NCBI GenBank assembly: GCA_947494565.1
Contig: CANLVG010000007.1
Location: 124,001-188,000 of the forward strand
DNA: 64,000 nucleotides
Direction: 5' to 3'
Source: an uncultured Flavobacteriaceae bacterium
Lineage (GTDB): Bacteria; Bacteroidota; Bacteroidia; Flavobacteriales; Flavobacteriaceae
Below are positions 37,288 through 46,059 of the stretch, in pieces; the first letter of the stretch is position 1; each line of letters starts with the position of its first letter. The translations under genes and the position numbers were made by a program. Under the pieces are notes generated by a model that made no database searches, was not told the origin of the DNA, and saw only the letters and a program-made list of their open reading frames with translations.

Positions 37288-37718
37288 GGTCTTTTTTGGT
37301 TGGCGGTAAGTACACAGTTTAGAAAAACAGCATCCTGAAGAAATCCTTTGAACACTCCTTTCAGCACAACGGTGTCGCCCTGCTTTAAAAATCCGGTTTT
37401 TTTAGCTTGGTCGGTTTGCATGTCGCAAATGACTAAGGCGAGGTCTTCTTGGCCTCCCCCCAATAATATGGTATGACGTTGATTGACATAATTGATTTCC
37501 TTAATGACCCCTTCAACAGCTATGACCTGATCCACCAATGTGGCAAGGTACTGCCCTTTATCCGTAGTTACATACGAAATTAGGTTTTCAGCAGTCATTG
37601 CCGCCGTTGCGCTTGCCTTTTGCGTATTGAACACATCTTCTTTATGCAACGAAATGTAGATACCGCCCAAAACTAAAATGGACAACAGACCTAAGCGAAA
37701 CCCATACTTTCTGATCAT
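37284..37718 (-). CDS. Membrane-anchored OB-fold (tRNA_anti-like) protein
   Basis: The 144-residue protein has one N-terminal membrane helix (GLLSILVLGGIYISL), a short helical segment (AENLISYVTTDKGQYLATLV) and an OB-fold-like domain (VIAVEGVIKEINYVNQRHTI, then GDTVVLKGVFKGFLQDAVFL) of the tRNA_anti-like type. Such exported OB proteins are of unknown role and probably bind a partner protein rather than RNA. It is the first gene of the distal OB-YceI-DUF5777 set and is paralogous to the one at 40233-40628. Confidence 0.75.
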   Translation of the reverse strand: MIRKYGFRLGLLSILVLGGIYISLHKEDVFNTQKASATAAMTAENLISYVTTDKGQYLATLVDQVIAVEGVIKEINYVNQRHTILLGGGQEDLALVICDMQTDQAKKTGFLKQGDTVVLKGVFKGFLQDAVFLNCVLTANQKRP

Positions 37719-37779
37719 TTGGTATGATAAGGTTTTAAAGGTACTAATTACACGTCAATTTTTTAAATGATGAAACAAC

Positions 37780-37807
37780 CCCGTACACTTCTCCTAAGTT
37801 ATACGGG
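37780..37807 (-). terminator. Weak hairpin between cupredoxin-lipoprotein and OB-fold genes
   Basis: CCCGTA (37780-37785) and TACGGG (37802-37807) can pair around a 16-base loop. On the minus strand a partly T-rich stretch follows. It separates the two halves of the cluster. It could be a weak terminator or processing site; the short stem makes this uncertain. Confidence 0.3.
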
Positions 37808-37833
37808 ATTGATTGAAGTTGACCCGGTATAGG

Positions 37834-39057
37834 TCAGTCTGTAATGTTGATGGTTCCGGTCATGGAAAAATGAAACTCGCAAATATAGAATAAGGTATCC
37901 GGAGCATCATTCGGTACCGTGAAGATGATACTGCCCGATGACGCACCATTGTCCGTTACCCCTTCGTCAAAAGTATTATCGGTTCCAGTGGTCTGGGCCG
38001 ATTTGATGAAGAAGGGATGCCCCGGCGTATTTACTTGAAACTCGTAGGTTTCTCCTCGTTTGAAGGTGAAATCGGGATTACTTGCGTCGGTCAATCCCTC
38101 ACCATTGAAAACATAAGCGCTCGCCCCTTGATTGGTGACCGTATATAACGTGGCACTTGCTTCAGCTTCCGGTGCATTTTCCGTATCGGGGTTTACCGTA
38201 GGCCAAATGCCCGCAGCAGGGAACCCTACCCCGAAGTTGTCTCCTCGTGCGGCATCTTGACCAAAATAGTATAGTGGCCAGCCTTTATAGGAAATCTGTG
38301 ACTCTCCAAAAACCGTTAGAGCTCCAAAATCACTAAGCTCCAAAATGCTTGGGACATTGCTAATGCTGATATCGACTATAGGCCAAACCCCGTTGTTCGA
38401 AAAGTCGTCAGCGGTAAAATTATTGACATTCTTTTTGTCGTTGATAAAGCTGTAAAGCGTGTTTCCACTAGCATCCGTAATATAGGTGGTCTCCTCATCA
38501 CCAGGTTCAAAATCGCTATTGAGGTTGGTCTCATCGCCAGAGGAATCCCGGCCGACCAATTGGGCCTTTGCGACCATTACCGAATAATCGGGTTTTGCCA
38601 CGAACCAGACGCCCCCGCTACCATCACCGGTAATCTGACCGGCCGCGGAATCACTGGCGAACAGATAGAGTGGCCAGCCCTTATACGTCGTCTGGCTGCT
38701 TCCATCAGCTCTTGTAATTGAAGCGAAATCCGAAGCTTCCAGACCGTCGTCTAGGGTGAGCTCTTCCGAATGAAATGCGGGCCATGCCGCCAGACATCCG
38801 TTTTCACATGTGGAATCCCCTTTACTGTCCTTTGCAAAGAAATATAAGGTGAACCCTTCTGAATCGGTCATGACGTTGCCAAAAGTAGCATCGTTTACAA
38901 GTCGAACGGAGTTAGCGACTTCGGGGTCCGGTTCAGGTTCCGGATCGGGATCTGGGTTGTCAATGATGTCCGGTTCAGGGAGGGTGGTCACTGGATCATC
39001 CGAGCTACAGCCCATCATAAAAATGGCACTTACAAATACGACTAGAATTTTTTTCAT
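37834..39057 (-). CDS. Lipoprotein with two Lipoprotein_15-type repeats and a cupredoxin-like tail
   Basis: The 407-residue lipoprotein (Cys17, MMGC) has an Asp/Pro/Glu linker, then two copies of the 'secreted repeat of unknown function' type. The first has GFTLYFFAKDSKGDSTCENG, CLAAWPAF and YKGWPLYLFASD; the second has GNTLYSFIND and YKGWPLYYFGQD. The C-terminal 110 residues look like a cupredoxin: GETYEFQVNTPGHPFFIKSA and FYICEFHFSMTG, with a candidate type 1 copper ligand set His, Cys, His and Met. It is probably an outer-membrane copper electron carrier. It is embedded in the YceI/OB/DUF5777 cluster. Confidence 0.8.
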   Translation of the reverse strand: MKKILVVFVSAIFMMGCSSDDPVTTLPEPDIIDNPDPDPEPEPDPEVANSVRLVNDATFGNVMTDSEGFTLYFFAKDSKGDSTCENGCLAAWPAFHSEELTLDDGLEASDFASITRADGSSQTTYKGWPLYLFASDSAAGQITGDGSGGVWFVAKPDYSVMVAKAQLVGRDSSGDETNLNSDFEPGDEETTYITDASGNTLYSFINDKKNVNNFTADDFSNNGVWPIVDISISNVPSILELSDFGALTVFGESQISYKGWPLYYFGQDAARGDNFGVGFPAAGIWPTVNPDTENAPEAEASATLYTVTNQGASAYVFNGEGLTDASNPDFTFKRGETYEFQVNTPGHPFFIKSAQTTGTDNTFDEGVTDNGASSGSIIFTVPNDAPDTLFYICEFHFSMTGTINITD

Positions 39058-39103
39058 TTTGTTTGTTTTTAAGGATAATTAAATTATTTATTTGGGGAGT
39101 GCC

Positions 39104-39358
39104 TCAACAGGCACAGGTAATGCTAAGGGGTGTTTGCCTGATTTTCTCGCCCTGAGGAGGAAAACCTAGGGCGGTCAATGTATTGAGCGCATCCGACACC
39201 TCATTTGCCCTTTTAAAATTAAAAATGACCAGGGCGTCCGTGGGATAGAGTCTAACATTTGTAATATTCGCGATCTTCAAAAGTTCTTGACCGATCTTAG
39301 TTGAGCATCCGTCACAAAAGGAGCGTTGTACCGGAATTTTTGCAAATCCTGTTTTCAT
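39104..39358 (-). CDS. Small HMA-like metal-binding protein
   Basis: The 84-residue protein resembles a heavy-metal-associated domain: strand FAKIPVQRSF, the metal loop C-D-G-C (15-18), helix KIGQELLKIA, strand NVRLYPTDALVIFNF, helix, and a final GFPPQG. It ends in C-A-C, which could supply extra thiols. No signal peptide is seen, so it is presumably cytoplasmic. It is 11 bases downstream of a DUF5777 barrel gene and 46 bases before the cupredoxin-tailed lipoprotein, which points to copper handling. Confidence 0.7.
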   Translation of the reverse strand: MKTGFAKIPVQRSFCDGCSTKIGQELLKIANITNVRLYPTDALVIFNFKRANEVSDALNTLTALGFPPQGEKIRQTPLSITCAC

Positions 39359-39369
39359 GGCTGTTCGAT

Positions 39370-40221
39370 TTAAAATACTCTTGAAAGGTTGAATCCAAAG
39401 AAAAAATCACCGCTGCCCCAATCGCCGGTGGCCTGCCCCAAGAATCCGTTGGTATTCATGGGTTGGGCATTGGTAAAATGCAATTGGAACACATGCCCCC
39501 CGGTTTCAATGTCGATGCCAATAGACAACGGATTCACGAAAGGGGAGTTTTCAGCTCTGTTCAGGTGATATCCGTAGTCAAAATTGATCGAAAAGCGTTT
39601 GGTCAGTTTGTGACGCCCTCCTATGCCGATGACAAATTGAGAGTTTTCCTGTTCATCGACCTGTACCAGGTTGTCGTGAAAAAAGGTAGGCATGAGCTGT
39701 AAGGAGAAGTTCTTGTTAACTTTTCTGGAAATCAAGAGTTGGGAAGTGTATCCCAAGCGGTTGGTAAAATCCAGTCCGGGTAGAAGATCTTTATCGAGAG
39801 CGGTATTGATCAGTATATTGTTAGAACTGACCACCGTAAAGGGAAAGCCATTGTTTCTTTGTCTAAGGAGTCGCAGTTTCAATGAGGACTCATAGATTTT
39901 TAGAAAGGAACTTCGGGAAATACCGAAATTTATACCATCTGAGATGCCGTAGAGGAAATTGAGCCGGGTTACTGCTTGATCTAGTCCGAAAAAATCGTCA
40001 AACCCTGTTTTTACCGACCCAAAACGGTGAGAAACCACGAAATACAATTCCTTCTTGGAGACCATTTTAGTCGACTCGAAATTGACGATTTTAAGGCCTT
40101 TGAAGGCAGCGCTGTTGTATTCTTTCGAATTGTCCGTGTTGTCGATTTCAGATAAGAGATCCTCTTCTTGAGAAAGAATGATCAACGGAAATAAGAGTAA
40201 TAGGATATAGATAAATTTCAT
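39370..40221 (-). CDS. DUF5777-family outer-membrane beta-barrel protein
   Basis: The 283-residue protein has a signal peptide (MKFIYILLLLFPLIILS) and barrel-like strands in the same order as its paralogue at 35871-36755: LYGISDGINFGISRS, LKLRLLRQR, QLLISRKVNKNFSLQLMPTF, GGRHKLTKRFSINFDYGYHL and VFQLHFTNAQPMN. It is an outer-membrane protein of unknown function. It lies 11 bases after an OB-fold gene, in a variant of the OB/YceI/DUF5777 set. Confidence 0.8.
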   Translation of the reverse strand: MKFIYILLLLFPLIILSQEEDLLSEIDNTDNSKEYNSAAFKGLKIVNFESTKMVSKKELYFVVSHRFGSVKTGFDDFFGLDQAVTRLNFLYGISDGINFGISRSSFLKIYESSLKLRLLRQRNNGFPFTVVSSNNILINTALDKDLLPGLDFTNRLGYTSQLLISRKVNKNFSLQLMPTFFHDNLVQVDEQENSQFVIGIGGRHKLTKRFSINFDYGYHLNRAENSPFVNPLSIGIDIETGGHVFQLHFTNAQPMNTNGFLGQATGDWGSGDFFFGFNLSRVF

Positions 40222-40232
40222 GTGGTGTTGTT

Positions 40233-40628
40233 TTATTCGGTTAGTATGGTTGCTTGATCGATCTTGACGACCTCGAGTAGGTCATCGTACCCTACACATC
40301 TTCCCTTTAGGCTAATTGATTGGCCATTTTGGACTGAGGTTTCAGCGGCTGGTAGAAGATTTACTTGAACCATGCCATCGAGTACGATGCTATTTTCGTC
40401 AGTACTGGTGACATTTCCTGAGACCAGAATTACTTGATCGGCGTAACTCGTAATATCCGAATCTTGTTGTGTGAACGCATAAAGTAGTTCTGGTGCCTGA
40501 AATTCGGCGGTCACTTCTTCTTGGGCAATATTTCGGTGCTTCGAATGAAACGTATAGAAGTATACCCAACTAAGAAAACCGACCAATAGGAGTAGGGCTA
40601 TGCTGATGATCTTTGTATTCCGGCTCAT
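40233..40628 (-). CDS. Membrane-anchored OB-fold (tRNA_anti-like) protein
   Basis: The 131-residue protein has an N-terminal membrane helix (ISIALLLLVGFLSWVYFYTF) and an OB-fold-like domain (VILVSGNVTSTDENSIVLDG, then GQSISLKGRCVGYDDLLEVV). It resembles the OB protein at 37284-37718 in layout but not closely in sequence. It overlaps the upstream YceI gene by four bases, and the DUF5777 gene follows after 11 bases, so the three are one transcriptional unit. Confidence 0.75.
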   Translation of the reverse strand: MSRNTKIISIALLLLVGFLSWVYFYTFHSKHRNIAQEEVTAEFQAPELLYAFTQQDSDITSYADQVILVSGNVTSTDENSIVLDGMVQVNLLPAAETSVQNGQSISLKGRCVGYDDLLEVVKIDQATILTE

Positions 40629-41176
40629 TTTGCTTGAAGTTTAAAGGCTAAATTGACGATGACCTCTTTGGCAATTTTATTGGCAACTATTTTCGGAATT
40701 TCGATGTCAAAATCAGAGGGGGTCACCTTGAATGACCCCTTCATGATAATCACATCACTCACTTTCTGAACAGACAAGATGGTACGAACATCTTTCTCTT
40801 TTTCACGCAATTTCAGTTTCCCATCCACCGTTACTTCGGTAGGGGTTTCGGATACTTGTGAGTGATTGAAATTGAGAAGGCTTCCTCTAAAAATGGCCTT
40901 CGGATACGTTTCAGACTCGATGTAGTTCTCGTTAAAGTGCTCCTCCATTAGCGAATTTTCAAAATGAAAACCTTTGAGCAAGGCGAGTGAGGCCAATTCT
41001 CCGGTATCCGCATTCAAAATTGCGGTAACCGTCGTATTGGTGGCCTTGACAGGTTCGAAGAGTTCTTCCGAGGCTTCGAATTCGATCTCGCCGTTTTTGT
41101 CGATATATTTTGTCTGTGCTTGAAGCTGCACCACTGCCATTGTGATTACTAGTGCCGATACTAATTTTAGTTTCAT
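40625..41176 (-). CDS. YceI-family periplasmic lipid-binding protein
   Basis: A 183-residue protein from the ATG at 41176, where a signal peptide (MKLKLVSALVITMAVVQLQA) begins; an upstream in-frame ATG at 41224 would destroy that signal and overlap the cytochrome gene. YceI motifs are visible: YIDKNGEIEFEASEELFEPV, then MEEHFNENYIESETYPKAIF and TVDGKLKLREKEKDV. It probably binds an isoprenoid lipid or quinone. It sits directly after a mono-haem cytochrome gene. Confidence 0.88.
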   Translation of the reverse strand: MKLKLVSALVITMAVVQLQAQTKYIDKNGEIEFEASEELFEPVKATNTTVTAILNADTGELASLALLKGFHFENSLMEEHFNENYIESETYPKAIFRGSLLNFNHSQVSETPTEVTVDGKLKLREKEKDVRTILSVQKVSDVIIMKGSFKVTPSDFDIEIPKIVANKIAKEVIVNLAFKLQAK

Positions 41177-41196
41177 TGTTTTTATATTTAGTCGTG

Positions 41197-41571
41197 TTAT
41201 TCTTGAGTGCCGTCTTTGATCCACTGGTCGATAATATCAATGGTGGCTTGGGGTAATTTACCGGAAGGGGGCATAGCGGCCGGTGTACCATTTGCCCGCG
41301 ACATGGCCGTAAGAATGCTGTTGCCCCGTGAACTCACCTGACTGAAATTTATTAAAGCGAAGGGTGCGCCGTTCCTTGTAGGGCTTGAATGACACCCTAG
41401 GCAGTTACCGTCTATAATGGACTTTACGTCATTGGAATAGGTGACTAAATCACCGTTGTCAGGATTCCCGTCTGGTAAATCCAAGAGGTCACTTTCGCTG
41501 TCGTTACTGCAACTTGTAATAGAGATGCTTGCCAAGGCTAGAAGCACGATGCCTATTTTTCTTGAAATCAT
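41197..41571 (-). CDS. Mono-haem c-type cytochrome lipoprotein
   Basis: The 124-residue lipoprotein (Cys21, SITSC) carries one haem motif C-L-G-C-H at 57-61. Downstream is a candidate axial methionine in TPAAMPPSGK (about residue 100) and a terminal helix (TIDIIDQWIKDG). This matches the small planctomycete-type cytochrome c domain also common in Bacteroidota. As first gene of the cluster it may pass electrons to or from the YceI-bound lipid and the cupredoxin lipoprotein downstream. Confidence 0.85.
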   Translation of the reverse strand: MISRKIGIVLLALASISITSCSNDSESDLLDLPDGNPDNGDLVTYSNDVKSIIDGNCLGCHSSPTRNGAPFALINFSQVSSRGNSILTAMSRANGTPAAMPPSGKLPQATIDIIDQWIKDGTQE

Positions 41572-41788
41572 AATGTGGATTATTGGTTGAACTTGAGTCC
41601 AAAGGAAGAGGGTTTGGGTGAAGAATGACTACAAAAACTACGTCAGAGGGAAGAATCGGCTGTAAAAGGGAAAAAAGCGGTTTGAATGGAAAATCCATGT
41701 TTTTAGGGGTATTCCAGCTGCAAGAGGAAGAATTACCCTTGAATTTGGGGCAAATCCGTATCTTGGGTACCGCTAATCAAAAAATGCA

Positions 41789-42892
41789 ATGCGAAAGGAT
41801 AAAATGTACTTTTTGACATTCTTGTCAATTTCCGCAATCTTTATGATCATGGCAAGTATTGCCATTCACTATATCGAGAAAGTCAGTGTCAGTCAAATGC
41901 TCGAAACCCAGTTGGAGTATGGAAAGCGGGAAGCGAAAGAACTAGGTAGTCTGATCAATTGGCAATTGGCCAATGGGGTTGAAAAGGAACAACTCATCAG
42001 CGCCATTCAGAAGAGTATAGACAATACCAATCTGGAAACAGGTTTCGTGAGTATGTTCGACTGGTCGGGCACACACTTGTGCCATCCTGATATCCGGCAG
42101 GTGGGTCAACCGGTCAGTCAAGAAACCTCGTTTGTTTCCTCCGTGGCGGATGATTTGGGCACTGAGGAGTTCTATACCTTATTAAAGGATAGAAATCTAT
42201 TGAAAGTTACCGATTCGTTGGAAAATACGTCCGAGGTTATTTGTATGATACCGATTCAAAATTCGGATTGGATCGTTGCCGCTCACGCGAATACCCAGAA
42301 AATAGCATTGAAAGCGAATCAACTGAAGAACGACCTGAATACTATTTTATTGATTATGGGATTGGTGGTCATTCTATCCTTCATCATCGTGGCTCGTTTG
42401 ATCGGTAGCAGCTATGAAAAGCGATTGGAACTGAAAAATCAAAAACTGGAGGATGAGGTCATCAATCTCACGAAATTGAACCGAGCAGTTGGGGATTATC
42501 AACAAAAGGTAAGTGAGCAACAACCCAAGGTCACAAAAAAGGATGACCAAAAATCAAAACGGCGAATACTTACATACGTACGAAATGAATTGTTACCGGT
42601 AGCCACTGAAGAGATTGCGCATATTTATACCGAAAGTAACATCACGTATGTGGTACGAACCGATGGTCGAAGAACCACGACGAACTTGAGTCTTGATGAA
42701 TTATTCAGTAATTTGGACAATAGTTTTTTCTTTCGGGCCAACCGGCAGTTTATTATCGCGATTTCGGCCATTGACAAGATCGTAAAATACGGAAACAACC
42801 AACTGAAGATATTGGTCAACCCTGATTCCGCAGTTGATATTATCATCAGTAAGAATAGGGCCTCGGAATTCCGGCAGTGGTTAAACCTCTAG
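41789..42892 (+). CDS. Membrane cache-domain LytTR transcriptional regulator
   Basis: The 367-residue protein has an N-terminal membrane helix (about 7-27), an extracytoplasmic cache-like sensor of about 150 residues (TGFVSMFDWSGTHLCHP, then SEVICMIPIQNSDWIVAAHA), a second helix (TILLIMGLVVILSFIIVARL, about 185-205), a coiled coil, and a C-terminal LytTR DNA-binding domain (IYTESNITYVVRTDGRRTTT, SLDELFSNLDNSFFFRANRQ). This is a one-component transmembrane regulator. It is divergent from the cytochrome/YceI cluster, its most obvious target. An ATG at 41804 is an alternative start. Confidence 0.88.
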   Translation: MRKDKMYFLTFLSISAIFMIMASIAIHYIEKVSVSQMLETQLEYGKREAKELGSLINWQLANGVEKEQLISAIQKSIDNTNLETGFVSMFDWSGTHLCHPDIRQVGQPVSQETSFVSSVADDLGTEEFYTLLKDRNLLKVTDSLENTSEVICMIPIQNSDWIVAAHANTQKIALKANQLKNDLNTILLIMGLVVILSFIIVARLIGSSYEKRLELKNQKLEDEVINLTKLNRAVGDYQQKVSEQQPKVTKKDDQKSKRRILTYVRNELLPVATEEIAHIYTESNITYVVRTDGRRTTTNLSLDELFSNLDNSFFFRANRQFIIAISAIDKIVKYGNNQLKILVNPDSAVDIIISKNRASEFRQWLNL

Positions 42893-42945
42893 CGGAGGTC
42901 AGTTGATCTTGGGCAATATAAATATCTATCTTAACTCTTTAATAT

Positions 42946-43743
42946 ATGACCATTCAATTCAAAATACCGTATCGCTTGTTGGTGCTCATTTTATCCATGG
43001 CCCTTTTTTCCTGTAATGAAAAGTCGGAAAAAAAAGCGTCGAATCAAGATGCAGCAACGAACAATGACGACGGATTCGACCTCATTTTTGATGGAAAGAC
43101 CTTGGAAGGATGGCATGGGGATCCCAATTACTGGCGTGTAGAAAACGGCCATCTTGTGGGCGAGGTTACCCCGACCACACCTTTAAAACACAATACTTTT
43201 ATTATTTGGCAGGGTGGGGAACCCGATGATTTTGAACTTAAGTTATCCTTTAGAATCGAAGAGACGGGTAATAGTGGAGTGAATTATCGTAGCGAACTCC
43301 TTGATACTATTCCGTATGCACTTCGGGGCTATCAAGCCGATATTGACGGAAAAATCAGATATACCGGGCAGAATTACGAGGAAAGAAAAAGAACGACTTT
43401 GGCATATCGGGGCGAAAAAGTGACAATCCTTTCCCAAGAAGGACTCCAAGAGGGTTCACTAAGGGATAACGTAGCCAACAATTGTTGGCAAAGCAGGGAA
43501 GTAACGGACACATTGGGGGAGTCGGACTCCCTTAAATCGAAAATCGGCTTCGAGACTTGGAACGACCTTCATTTGATCGTCAAAGGAAATCATCTGCGGC
43601 ATTATGTCAATGGGATCTTGATGAGTGAGGTGTTGGATACCGATACGATAAACCGAAAAATGTCGGGCAAACTCGGAATGCAGGTGCATGTTGGGCCTCC
43701 AATGAAGGTAACGTACCGAAATATTCGTTTAAAACACCTGTAA
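42946..43743 (+). CDS. DUF1080 (3-keto-disaccharide hydrolase-like) lipoprotein
   Basis: The 265-residue lipoprotein (Cys23, ALFSC) has the DUF1080 jelly-roll signature: FDLIFDGKTLEGWHGDPNYW, then NTFIIWQGGEPDDFELKLSF, TGNSGVNYRSEL and GNHLRHYVNGILMSEVLD. Members include 3-keto-glucoside hydrolases and glycan-binding proteins. It converges with the esterase gene, with only five bases between. Confidence 0.9.
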   Translation: MTIQFKIPYRLLVLILSMALFSCNEKSEKKASNQDAATNNDDGFDLIFDGKTLEGWHGDPNYWRVENGHLVGEVTPTTPLKHNTFIIWQGGEPDDFELKLSFRIEETGNSGVNYRSELLDTIPYALRGYQADIDGKIRYTGQNYEERKRTTLAYRGEKVTILSQEGLQEGSLRDNVANNCWQSREVTDTLGESDSLKSKIGFETWNDLHLIVKGNHLRHYVNGILMSEVLDTDTINRKMSGKLGMQVHVGPPMKVTYRNIRLKHL

Positions 43744-43748
43744 CGGTG

Positions 43749-44600
43749 CTATTGGATCTTGATTTTCGGGTGGACTTCCAGATAGCCGAGGGATTGTAAA
43801 AAGTTATCGGCCAAGGAGACAGTTTCCTTATAGTTTTCAAACTTGGAGTAATTGAAAAAACCGTGCGATTCCCCTTCAAAAAGATGTAGATCACATCGAC
43901 TGCCCACTTTTTCCATCACTATGTTGTAGTAACGACTTGTTTCAACAGGAATCAAATGGTCTTTCGTTCCCAAAAAAAGGAGTGTGGGTGGGGCACCTTG
44001 TTTAATATTGTGCAAGGGGGAGAATGTTTTATAGGCATCACCGATTCGCTCATGTCCATAGCCGCCCGGACCATTGTCGATTACGGGATTAAATAAGACC
44101 AATGCATCGGGGATTGCGGATATCGACAGATCATCCGTGCTTTCTGAATACCCTTCGATCAAGGCGGTGGCCGCCGCAAGATGGCCTCCGGCAGAACCAC
44201 CGGCTGCAATGACTTTGTCGGAATCGACCTGGAATTTTTCAGCATTGGCCCTTATGTAACGGATAGCCGATTTGGCATCCATGAGCGACTCGAAAGGAGT
44301 TGTTCCCTGTCTGCTTTCCACCCTATAATCCGCCAAAAAACAGACGATTCCCCGTTGCGCGAAATATTGGGCTTGAGGCTCGAACTGTTTAGTGCTACCT
44401 CCTTTCCATCCGCCGCCAAAGAAGAAGACCATGGCCGGGTACTTTTTTGAACTAGTCATTGTTGCAGGCCGATATACCTCTAGCATCAATTGTACGGTAT
44501 CGATTTGCTTGTAGGCCAACTTTTCAACTTCTTGGGCCATGCCTAGCGAAACTGTAAAAGCACTAAGGAGAAAGAAGAGGATATCGTGTTTTTTTATCAT
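43749..44600 (-). CDS. Secreted alpha/beta-hydrolase (carbohydrate-esterase-like)
   Basis: A 283-residue protein starting at the ATG at 44600, where a signal peptide begins ([14 protein letters not shown], cleavage near MAQ). It has the alpha/beta-hydrolase elements: oxyanion motif [13 protein letters not shown], nucleophile elbow [13 protein letters not shown] (catalytic Ser), a late Asp region ([15 protein letters not shown]) and the catalytic His in [11 protein letters not shown]. This matches acetyl-xylan-esterase/BD-FAE-type enzymes that deacylate glycans. It is divergent from a sulfatase gene with a 70-base shared promoter region, so the two may act on the same modified polysaccharide. 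Confidence 0.9.
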   Translation of the reverse strand: MIKKHDILFFLLSAFTVSLGMAQEVEKLAYKQIDTVQLMLEVYRPATMTSSKKYPAMVFFFGGGWKGGSTKQFEPQAQYFAQRGIVCFLADYRVESRQGTTPFESLMDAKSAIRYIRANAEKFQVDSDKVIAAGGSAGGHLAAATALIEGYSESTDDLSISAIPDALVLFNPVIDNGPGGYGHERIGDAYKTFSPLHNIKQGAPPTLLFLGTKDHLIPVETSRYYNIVMEKVGSRCDLHLFEGESHGFFNYSKFENYKETVSLADNFLQSLGYLEVHPKIKIQ

Positions 44601-44670
44601 GGATAATACTACTATTTTTAAAGGAATTGGGCCTGATGGGTCTGTGATGCCCTCTAAAGTATTAAAATTA

Positions 44671-46059
44671 ATGAATCGATACCTCATTTATTTCTCGATA
44701 ACCCTCTTGGTCTTGAGTTCGTGTGCTGATGAACCCAAAACACAAGAAGCCAAAAAGCCCAATATTATCTTTATTCTGACCGATGACCAACGGTTCGACG
44801 CGTTGGGCTATGCCGGAAATAGTTGGGCCCACACTCCTGAAATGGATGCTTTGGCCAAAGACGGAACCTACTTTAAAAACGCCATGGTCACCACCCCGAT
44901 CTGTGCTGCCAGCAGGGCCAGTATTCTAACAGGGTTGTATGAACGTACCCATCACTATGACTTTTCAAGTCAAGGCATCGCCCCCGAGTTGATGGAGGTT
45001 TCCTATCCTACTATTCTTAAAAACAACGGCTACCGTACTGCTTTTTATGGAAAATACGGAGTTCGGTATGACGGACTTGACAAACAATTTGATACCTACG
45101 AATCCTATGACCGCAACAATACCTACAATGACAGACGTGGTTATTACTACAAAACCTTGGACAATGATACGGTTCATCTAACACGTTATACAGGGCAGAA
45201 GGCCATGGATTTTATCAAGAACACCGCTTCCGACCGACCGTTTTGTTTGTCTTTGAGTTTTAGCGCGCCGCATGCCCATGATTCGGCGGAAGACCAATAT
45301 TTTTGGCAAGAAGAAGTCGGCACCCTGCACGATACGATCGACATGCCGACTCCTGATTTAGGCGAACCGCTCTTTTTCGAGGCCCAACCCAGTTTTGTTC
45401 AAGAAGGGTTTAACCGAGTGCGTTGGTATTGGCGTTACGATACTCCAGAAAAATACCAGCATAGCCTGAAAGGGTATTACCGAATGATTGCTGGGATCGA
45501 TCTAGAGATTGGCAAGATCCGACAAGCACTGCACGATAAGGGACTTGCTAAAAACACCGTAATCATTCTGATGGGCGATAATGGTTATTTTCTTGGGGAA
45601 CGCCAATTGGCGGGAAAATGGCTATTATACGATAACTCCATACGGGTGCCGTTAATCATATATGACCCCCGGGGGGTAGCGCATCAAGATCGTTCCGAAA
45701 TGGTTCTGAACATTGATGTACCCGCTACCATACTCGACTTAGCAGGTTTGCCAAGGCCTCATACTTGGCATGGCCAGAGTCTGATGCCGATGGTCGTCGA
45801 TAACAAGACGACCGTCAAGAGAGACACGGTGCTGCTAGAGCACTTATGGGATTTTGAACATATTCCGCCCAGTGAAGGGGTCCGTACAGAAGACTGGAAG
45901 TACTTCAGGTACATCGATCACCCGTTGCATGAGGAATTATATTATTTAAAAGAAGATCCGCAGGAAATCGAAAATCTTGCTAAAGACCAGGCCTATGAAG
46001 ACGTTCTGATGCAGTTAAGAAAAAAATGTGAGGCATTGATAAAGGAAAAATCCCCATGA
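44671..46059 (+). CDS. Type I sulfatase, lipoprotein
   Basis: A 462-residue protein from the ATG at 44671, where a lipoprotein signal (LLVLSSC, Cys18) begins; upstream in-frame ATGs (44539, 44599) would overlap the divergent esterase. Sulfatase marks are the metal pair in [10 protein letters not shown], the signature [12 protein letters not shown] with Cys78 as formylglycine site, and [16 protein letters not shown] (late metal ligands and Lys). The CxASR form is an accepted variant of CxPSR. It is probably surface-attached and removes sulfate esters from algal glycans. Only distantly similar to the sulfatase ending at 23069. Confidence 0.92.
   Translation: MNRYLIYFSITLLVLSSCADEPKTQEAKKPNIIFILTDDQRFDALGYAGNSWAHTPEMDALAKDGTYFKNAMVTTPICAASRASILTGLYERTHHYDFSSQGIAPELMEVSYPTILKNNGYRTAFYGKYGVRYDGLDKQFDTYESYDRNNTYNDRRGYYYKTLDNDTVHLTRYTGQKAMDFIKNTASDRPFCLSLSFSAPHAHDSAEDQYFWQEEVGTLHDTIDMPTPDLGEPLFFEAQPSFVQEGFNRVRWYWRYDTPEKYQHSLKGYYRMIAGIDLEIGKIRQALHDKGLAKNTVIILMGDNGYFLGERQLAGKWLLYDNSIRVPLIIYDPRGVAHQDRSEMVLNIDVPATILDLAGLPRPHTWHGQSLMPMVVDNKTTVKRDTVLLEHLWDFEHIPPSEGVRTEDWKYFRYIDHPLHEELYYLKEDPQEIENLAKDQAYEDVLMQLRKKCEALIKEKSP

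Noticed and set aside
41625-41816. 63-codon frame overlapping the LytTR start
   Set aside because: It overlaps the start of a clear regulator gene in another frame and has no recognisable features.
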